Program-made: the position numbers and the translations under genes | Source: an uncultured marine group I thaumarchaeote | GTDB taxonomy: Archaea; Thermoproteota; Nitrososphaeria; Nitrososphaerales; Nitrosopumilaceae | Assembly (NCBI GenBank): GCA_902566725.1 | Contig: CACFJZ010000004.1 | Location: forward strand, 1 to 46,825 | Direction: 5' to 3' | DNA length: 46,825 bases | Part shown: piece after piece, positions 42,377 to 46,825 of the stretch | How positions within the stretch are numbered: position 1 is the stretch's first letter | Layout of the letters: each line of letters opens with the position of its first letter | The notes under the pieces: generated by a model | Database searches by the model: none | Told to the model about the DNA's origin: nothing | Seen by the model: the letters and a program-made list of their open reading frames with translations, nothing else

Positions 42377-43146
42377 TAGTCCTCTACCTCTTCGCCCAAG
42401 TTAATAGTTCTGCTTAGGGCACTTTGCAAATTTACCATTCCATCTCCTGTTGCATTAGATACAGGTATCATGTCTTGTTGAAAATCATTTCTATTAATAC
42501 TAGATAACATGTCTGAAACTAGAGAAAACGTATCTCCATTAATCTCTCCTGCAAGATCTGCTTCTAATCGTGAGTCTGTACCTGACCAGCTTAGAACCTG
42601 TTCCAATTTTTCTTGAATCAAATCGGTTTTGGTGATAACATTCACTGTTGGCAATCCTAATCGTAATCGTATTGATGTTGAAAGTAACATGAGTGATACA
42701 AAATTACTTGGAGTTGAAACCATTGTTCCATCAAACAAAAACAGGTTCATTTTTTCTTCAGCTTCAAAGTTTTGTACAAAGAAAGGACCACTTTGTCTGT
42801 ATGCAAACAATTCAATCTGCCCTGGTGTATCAACTATTAGATAATCTGGATTAATTGTATCTGCTTCTTTTTGTATCTCATCAATTTTTGTTGCAATCAA
42901 ATCATTTGCCATTATCAATGAACCATTTGATCCCAACTCATATTCTTCCATCAATGTATTGACATCCACATAATCCCTGACATCAATATCTGGAGAATAA
43001 GGCAAACTTGCAACTCCCGGATCTAAATTCAGTGTAATCGGAAATGTGGCATTTTTTGCATAATATTCTTTGATTTTTGAAGTCAGTAATGACTTTCCTG
43101 CCCCTGCTGTGCCTGTAACAAAAATAACTTTCAATGGAATCGACAA
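42376..43146 (-). CDS. GPN-loop-family GTPase with variant loop
   Basis: P-loop TGTAGAGKS at 11-19, NLDPGVASLPYSPDIDVRDYV at 40-60 and a Walker B-like DTPGQIELF. The family's GPN loop is here G72-S73-N74 (LGSNGSLIM) rather than Gly-Pro-Asn. Eukaryotic relatives help assemble RNA polymerase; the archaeal role is open. It is the first gene of the GPN-thrB-queC transcript. Confidence 0.85.
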   Translation of the reverse strand: MSIPLKVIFVTGTAGAGKSLLTSKIKEYYAKNATFPITLNLDPGVASLPYSPDIDVRDYVDVNTLMEEYELGSNGSLIMANDLIATKIDEIQKEADTINPDYLIVDTPGQIELFAYRQSGPFFVQNFEAEEKMNLFLFDGTMVSTPSNFVSLMLLSTSIRLRLGLPTVNVITKTDLIQEKLEQVLSWSGTDSRLEADLAGEINGDTFSLVSDMLSSINRNDFQQDMIPVSNATGDGMVNLQSALSRTINLGEEVED

Positions 43147-43193
43147 AAATTCTTTTTTATTCGCTTATATTTGAATCTCTTAAAATTTGAGCA

Positions 43194-44210
43194 ATGAACT
43201 GGAGACTAGCAGTAATACCCGTAACCCTAATTCCTATCATAATTATCGCAATTCAGTTTGATATCGAAGCAGACGATGTTTTTGCAATTGGCGTTATACC
43301 TTTCACATTGGCTGTCATTGCAATCATGGCAAAACTTGGATTGCAAGGATTAAAACTTGCATACATTGCACGAACCTTTCTTGGCCCATTTGATTCTATA
43401 AAACGATTAACTGCTATGCGTGTTGGCAGCGAATTTATCAAATTTACAACTCCAATGTTTGTTGGAGCAGAGTTTGCAGTAATTTACTATATGACAAAAA
43501 AAGGAATATCTACATCACGAGCATCTTGGGTTGCTCTTTTAGATATTGTAACTGAAGTTTTCGCAGCAGGTGTGCTTTCAATACTTGCAGGAATTTTAGC
43601 AATATATGCGGGTGCATATGTTGTCGGTGCTGTAGTTTTAGGAACAGCTGTTCCAATTACTGGACTATGGATTGTTTTGTTCTTCTTGTCATCAAAACGC
43701 ACATTTGCACTACCACGAGTAATTTCATATCTTGTAACTACTCTGGGAAAAGAACGCGGTGAAAAATATGTTAAACAAACCAATGGCTGGATTGAAGACG
43801 TTTGTATAATGAGTAGAGAAAATCTTCACTCTAGTAAATCAAAAAAAGTATTCACAGTTGGATTCTTCGTATCAATTGTATCTTGGATTTGTTATGGAGT
43901 ATCATTTTTGGTAATTGCAAATGGTGTAGGTTACGCAGTAGAATTTTTTGATTCAGTAATGGCAGTAATGGGTGCAAATGCAATTGCAAATCTACCTATT
44001 ACTGTAGGCGGTTCAGGATTGGCAGAATTTGGAATAATTGCTTATCTAAATAATTTAGATCCATTCAATTTCGCAGCAGATGTTGATTCATTACAATGGA
44101 ATGCTGTAATTGGATGGAGAATTGCTACATACTACGTACCAATTGCTGTCACATGGATTTTGCTGGTAAAACTGGCACTAAGTAAAATTAGTAAACCAAA
44201 CTCTGCATGA
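43194..44210 (+). CDS. UPF0104/flippase-like integral membrane protein
   Basis: 338 residues with about eight membrane helices. The FGxxIPFTL-like start, SEFIKFTTPMFVGAEFA and the late NAIANLPITVGGSGLAEFGII motif match the lysylphosphatidylglycerol-synthase transmembrane region (UPF0104) family. Substrate unknown; lipids or sugar-lipids are suspected. Followed at 3 bases by an SDR gene. Confidence 0.78.
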   Translation: MNWRLAVIPVTLIPIIIIAIQFDIEADDVFAIGVIPFTLAVIAIMAKLGLQGLKLAYIARTFLGPFDSIKRLTAMRVGSEFIKFTTPMFVGAEFAVIYYMTKKGISTSRASWVALLDIVTEVFAAGVLSILAGILAIYAGAYVVGAVVLGTAVPITGLWIVLFFLSSKRTFALPRVISYLVTTLGKERGEKYVKQTNGWIEDVCIMSRENLHSSKSKKVFTVGFFVSIVSWICYGVSFLVIANGVGYAVEFFDSVMAVMGANAIANLPITVGGSGLAEFGIIAYLNNLDPFNFAADVDSLQWNAVIGWRIATYYVPIAVTWILLVKLALSKISKPNSA

Positions 44211-44213
44211 GAA

Positions 44214-45014
44214 ATGAATTTTGAAAATAAAGTTGTAGTAATCACAGGTGCATCTAGTGGAATTGGTGAAGCAGCTGCTGAACAATTTGCAAAAAAAGGT
44301 GCAAATTTAGTTCTGGTTGCACGAAGAAAGGAAAAACTAGAACAAGTTGAGAAAAATCTCAGTAAGTATTCAGTAAAAATTCTGATTTGTGTTTGTGATG
44401 TTTCTGATAAAGATCAGGTAAAACAAATGGCTGACAAGACAATTGAAACATTTTCCAAAATTGATATTCTAGTAAATAATGCAGGATTTGTCATATATGG
44501 AAATGTCAAAGAATTATCCATTGAAGATATAGAATCTCAAATGAAAACAAACTATTTTGGTACAATTTACTGTACAAAGTCATTTCTCCCGTATCTCCTA
44601 AAACAAAACTCTGGACACATTGTTAATGTGGCATCTGTTGGTGCAAGCTTTGGCGTACCTGGAATTGCTTCATATTGTGCAACAAAATATGCAATGCTTG
44701 GATTTTCTGAGGGACTAAAACATGAACTTCATAATACAGGCGTAGGAGTGACTGTTGTAAGCCCGATACAAGTTAGAACCAGTCTTTTTGATCATCCTTC
44801 ATTCAAAAATTTTACATTAAACGCAACCGGTATATCATTAAGTTCTGAAACTGTTGCAAACGCAATAATCAAAGCATCAAACTCATCTAGACTGGAAATC
44901 GTTGTACCATCTTTTGTACGAATTGGAATATGGTTTAAACAAACCTTCCCATTTTTGATTAATCCTATAATTGGAAGCGCTTTTAGAAAGCAGCTTGATA
45001 AAAGAGAGTCTTAG
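44214..45014 (+). CDS. Short-chain dehydrogenase/reductase, second copy
   Basis: Classical SDR: TGASSGIG at about 10-17, VARRKEK, NNAG, a serine in NVASVGASFG (the catalytic site reads Val-Gly-Ala-Ser) and YCATK. Length 266. Highly similar in motif text to the SDR at 20518 but with a longer hydrophobic C-terminus (IGIWFKQTFPFLINPIIG) that may touch the membrane. Its last 4 bases overlap the convergent 45011 gene. Substrate unknown. Confidence 0.85.
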   Translation: MNFENKVVVITGASSGIGEAAAEQFAKKGANLVLVARRKEKLEQVEKNLSKYSVKILICVCDVSDKDQVKQMADKTIETFSKIDILVNNAGFVIYGNVKELSIEDIESQMKTNYFGTIYCTKSFLPYLLKQNSGHIVNVASVGASFGVPGIASYCATKYAMLGFSEGLKHELHNTGVGVTVVSPIQVRTSLFDHPSFKNFTLNATGISLSSETVANAIIKASNSSRLEIVVPSFVRIGIWFKQTFPFLINPIIGSAFRKQLDKRES

Positions 45015-45376
45015 ACGTTTTCGTCTATTACTTTAATCTCAGCAACTTCGTACTGGATAATTTCTTTTAGATTAATTCCTTGTTCTGCTAAATAATCCAC
45101 TGTTTGTTTGCTTAGTTTTGCTTTTAGTTCATTCAACTTGAACTCACAAACAACACCTTTCATCAAATCGTTTAGGTTAACATCTTTTCCAAGATTTAAT
45201 CCTTCTAGAATTGATGTTCCTTGTACTGATTCGTATAATTGCAAATCTACTTTTTTCTCATCTTCGTTGATATCCAAAATGTAACCAGATTGTGTCATTG
45301 CTTTTGGTTTACCAAATTTTGGTGATTCTAATTCTTTATTGATCTCTTCTGGAATCTCGTCCTTTTTTTTAGCCAT
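45011..45376 (-). CDS. Conserved hypothetical protein
   Basis: 121 residues, charged and soluble. A strand-rich middle (AMTQSGYILDINEDEKKVDLQLYESV) and helical end. I do not recognise the family. It lies 12 bases after the zinc-ribbon gene on the same strand and probably shares its message. Confidence 0.55.
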   Translation of the reverse strand: MAKKKDEIPEEINKELESPKFGKPKAMTQSGYILDINEDEKKVDLQLYESVQGTSILEGLNLGKDVNLNDLMKGVVCEFKLNELKAKLSKQTVDYLAEQGINLKEIIQYEVAEIKVIDENV

Positions 45377-45388
45377 TTTTATTCAAAA

Positions 45389-45769
45389 TTATGCTTCTTT
45401 GTCTTTTTTGCTCTTTTGCCACCAATCTAGATAATCATACTGTTTATCTGATTTTGTGCTTTCTTTACGAGATAATTTGTATCTGATATCGCTAACTTGT
45501 TCTCTTGTAGCATATAGGCCACACCTTTTGCAAATGAAGTGTTTAGTTGCAGGATCTAATTTCATAACAAATCCTAAACCTTCTGAATCAATCTCATCTT
45601 CCATTTCACGATATGGAGGAGCTCTAAATTCAAAACCTGGTTCTTGTTCTTCAGCGTTAAATTCTGCCTCTAGCTGTTTCTTTCTCTTTGCTATTTCTCT
45701 ACTAACACATTCAGGGCAGTTTACCAATATCGATTTTCCTTGTATTTTTACATAAGAGTGTTGCTTCAT
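45389..45769 (-). CDS. Zinc-ribbon protein of unknown function
   Basis: 126 residues with two CxxC knuckles far apart, CPEC near residue 18 and CKRC near residue 85, which together can form one zinc ribbon. The part between is acidic. The start ATG lies 18 bases after the candidate structured RNA on the same strand, so the RNA could be its leader. Transcription or translation accessory role is possible but unproven. Confidence 0.6.
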   Translation of the reverse strand: MKQHSYVKIQGKSILVNCPECVSREIAKRKKQLEAEFNAEEQEPGFEFRAPPYREMEDEIDSEGLGFVMKLDPATKHFICKRCGLYATREQVSDIRYKLSRKESTKSDKQYDYLDWWQKSKKDKEA

Positions 45770-45786
45770 TTCTGAGATCTAAAATG

Positions 45787-45852
45787 ACTGATGCGCGGAT
45801 TAACTCTTCATCCCTTTCGGTCAGTTCGCCCATCGACAAACCGCGCACCAGT
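45787..45852 (-). ncRNA. Candidate structured RNA or leader element
   Basis: On the minus strand ACTGGTGCGCGG (45852-45841) pairs with CCGCGCATCAGT (45798-45787) in a 12-bp helix with one G.U pair, which would be an A.C mismatch on the plus strand. The 42-base interior contains CTGA, CC-GAAA-GG and GATGA, resembling a box D'/C' or kink-loop that L7Ae might bind. A TATA-like AAAAAATAATAG at about 45876-45888 predicts a start near 45856. It could be a stand-alone small RNA or a leader of the zinc-ribbon gene. Confidence 0.6.
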
Positions 45853-45878
45853 ACATGTGTATTATTTTTTGAAAGCTA

Positions 45879-46825
45879 TTATTTTTTGTCTTCTAAAATT
45901 TCAGATACAATTTTTGCTGTATTATCAACCCCATTTCCATTGAAATTTTTTGAAAATTGCTTTACAGAATCAACAAATTCATCATAATTTTCATACATTT
46001 CTCTTACTGCCTGAACTATTTGCATTCTATTTTGTGCAAATAATCCAAGTTTCTTCTCTTTTGTCCATTCTATCTGATTTGTGTGTTCATCATAAATTGG
46101 AATTCCAATAATTGGTTTTGCATGACTACCTAAAATTTCTCCCATTACTGTATGTGAGCCATTTACTACTGCATACTTACAAGAATCTAGAACTGTTTCT
46201 TTCTCTTGTTCTGAAAGAAATCCCTTGTCAATTTGAATCCAGTCTATATTTTTTTCATAGGCTTCAGAAATTGAATATTGTTTACCATCTTTATCTAACA
46301 CTTTGTCAATACTTGGATCATCTCTTGCATGAGAAACAATTCTTTTTTCCTTTTTCATTTCAGGTTGATGAAATGCTTCTTCATATCTCTCACCAGTTCC
46401 ATCGTTAGTTGATTTATTTCCGGTTCTCATCCAATAACCAAAAACAGAACCTGAAATTAATTTCTCTAGATCAGTATCTTTGCTCCTTTCAATATTTTTA
46501 TTGGTTGTAAAATGACCCACGTATGTCACTTTATCTTGAACTACTTTTGTAAAATTTAAATTATATTCACACATTGTGTACGGTGGTTCTGAATCTGCAA
46601 CTAAAATTCTAGATGCTTTTGAGATCTGTTTTGCAACAAATTCTAACGCAGGTTTAAAGTATACTCTTGATTTCCACAACTTTGGCTTGAATTGATTAGT
46701 TACGAACAAACTTGTTATGTTTCGTCTTTCTGCTAATACGTTTGAACCCATATCTCCATCATTAATCACTAAATCAAATCCAATTTTGTTGTAAAGTTTA
46801 CCTTCATTTTTGAGATAGCTAGAAA
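45879..46825 (-). CDS. GT-B glycosyltransferase-like protein, N-terminus cut by window
   Basis: The frame is open past the window end (reading ...GKLYNKIGFDLVINDGD), so the ATG at 46767-46769 is probably internal. The C-terminal part has the nucleotide-sugar binding pattern YAVVNGSHTVMGEILGSHAKPIIGIPIYDEHTNQ of MurG/UGT-like GT-B enzymes and a terminal helical segment. The middle region with VVQDKVTYVGHFTT also fits. Donor and acceptor are unknown. Confidence 0.7.
   Translation of the reverse strand, partial: SSYLKNEGKLYNKIGFDLVINDGDMGSNVLAERRNITSLFVTNQFKPKLWKSRVYFKPALEFVAKQISKASRILVADSEPPYTMCEYNLNFTKVVQDKVTYVGHFTTNKNIERSKDTDLEKLISGSVFGYWMRTGNKSTNDGTGERYEEAFHQPEMKKEKRIVSHARDDPSIDKVLDKDGKQYSISEAYEKNIDWIQIDKGFLSEQEKETVLDSCKYAVVNGSHTVMGEILGSHAKPIIGIPIYDEHTNQIEWTKEKKLGLFAQNRMQIVQAVREMYENYDEFVDSVKQFSKNFNGNGVDNTAKIVSEILEDKK

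Noticed and set aside
41523-42404. Two long plus-strand ORFs of 140-150 residues
   Set aside because: Antisense to homoserine kinase; their hydrophobic composition comes from its Ala-, Gly- and Ser-rich codons.
45787-45852. Canonical box C/D small RNA
   Set aside because: CTGA and GATGA are present inside, but no outer C and D boxes flank the helix at the usual distance. It is left as an unassigned element.
1-46825. CRISPR arrays, insertion sequences, prophage or integrated islands
   Set aside because: No spaced direct repeats, transposase, integrase or terminal inverted repeats were seen; base and codon use appear even throughout.

Overview
The window is an AT-rich, gene-dense stretch of an archaeal chromosome. 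It most likely comes from a marine ammonia-oxidising thaumarchaeon (Nitrososphaerota, Nitrosopumilus-like). That assignment is inference from gene content: both subunits of family D DNA polymerase, an archaeal GINS, Orc1/Cdc6, geranylgeranylglyceryl phosphate synthase, thermosome, an ESCRT-III/CdvB-type division protein, archaeal CCA-adding enzyme and RNase Z, preQ0 synthesis genes, and secreted proteins with repeats and C-terminal boxes that I associate with this phylum. No rRNA operon, CRISPR array, insertion sequence or prophage is visible. Most of it is ordinary core genome with very short gaps, leaderless-type promoters (TATA about 25 bases before the start codon) and several tail-to-tail gene overlaps.

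Layout. 1-5 kb: a cut-off secreted repeat protein, a secreted cyclophilin, a PH-like protein, CbiE, a HEPN-type protein, an AN1 zinc finger and GINS. 5-10 kb: glutamine synthetase, thermosome and serine hydroxymethyltransferase. 10-20 kb: a replication island, with PolD large subunit and GGGP synthase, a small AbrB-type regulator with a striking 13-bp inverted repeat, a candidate replication origin with ORB-like boxes (about 16.2-16.75 kb), Orc1/Cdc6, a C2H2 mini-protein and the PolD small subunit. 20-28 kb: SpoIIM-like protein, SDR, tRNA-Pro(GGG), a protein-kinase/DNA-glycosylase fusion, CCA-adding enzyme, 2',3'-cyclic phosphodiesterase, UPF0200/UPF0201 pair, RNase Z and PRPP synthetase. 28-35 kb: YdjM-like protein, MscS channel, lysine 2,3-aminomutase-like radical SAM enzyme, hemerythrin, APS kinase and CysQ, GtrA. 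35-40 kb: a strongly structured unassigned RNA, a CdvB-type ESCRT-III protein facing a coiled-coil protein, and an operon of a winged-helix regulator, a membrane-spanning winged-helix sensor and a secreted helical protein. 40-46.8 kb: GTP cyclohydrolase I, QueC, homoserine kinase, GPN-like GTPase, a UPF0104 membrane protein, a second SDR, a second candidate structured RNA and a cut-off glycosyltransferase.

How the genes work together. GINS, both PolD subunits, Orc1/Cdc6 and the candidate origin lie within 15 kb, so much of the replication machinery sits at its start site. LigT/ThpR, CCA-adding enzyme, RNase Z and a tRNA gene lacking encoded CCA form a tRNA-processing neighbourhood. FolE and QueC both serve 7-deazaguanine (archaeosine) synthesis. 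CysC makes PAPS and the convergent CysQ-like enzyme removes the by-product PAP.

The best candidates for undescribed biology are the structured RNA at about 35.08-35.20 kb, the minus-strand RNA at 45.79-45.85 kb, the kinase-glycosylase fusion, the regulator/sensor operon with its paired helical-turn repeats, the AbrB operator, and a short motif shared by the origin and two intergenic regions.
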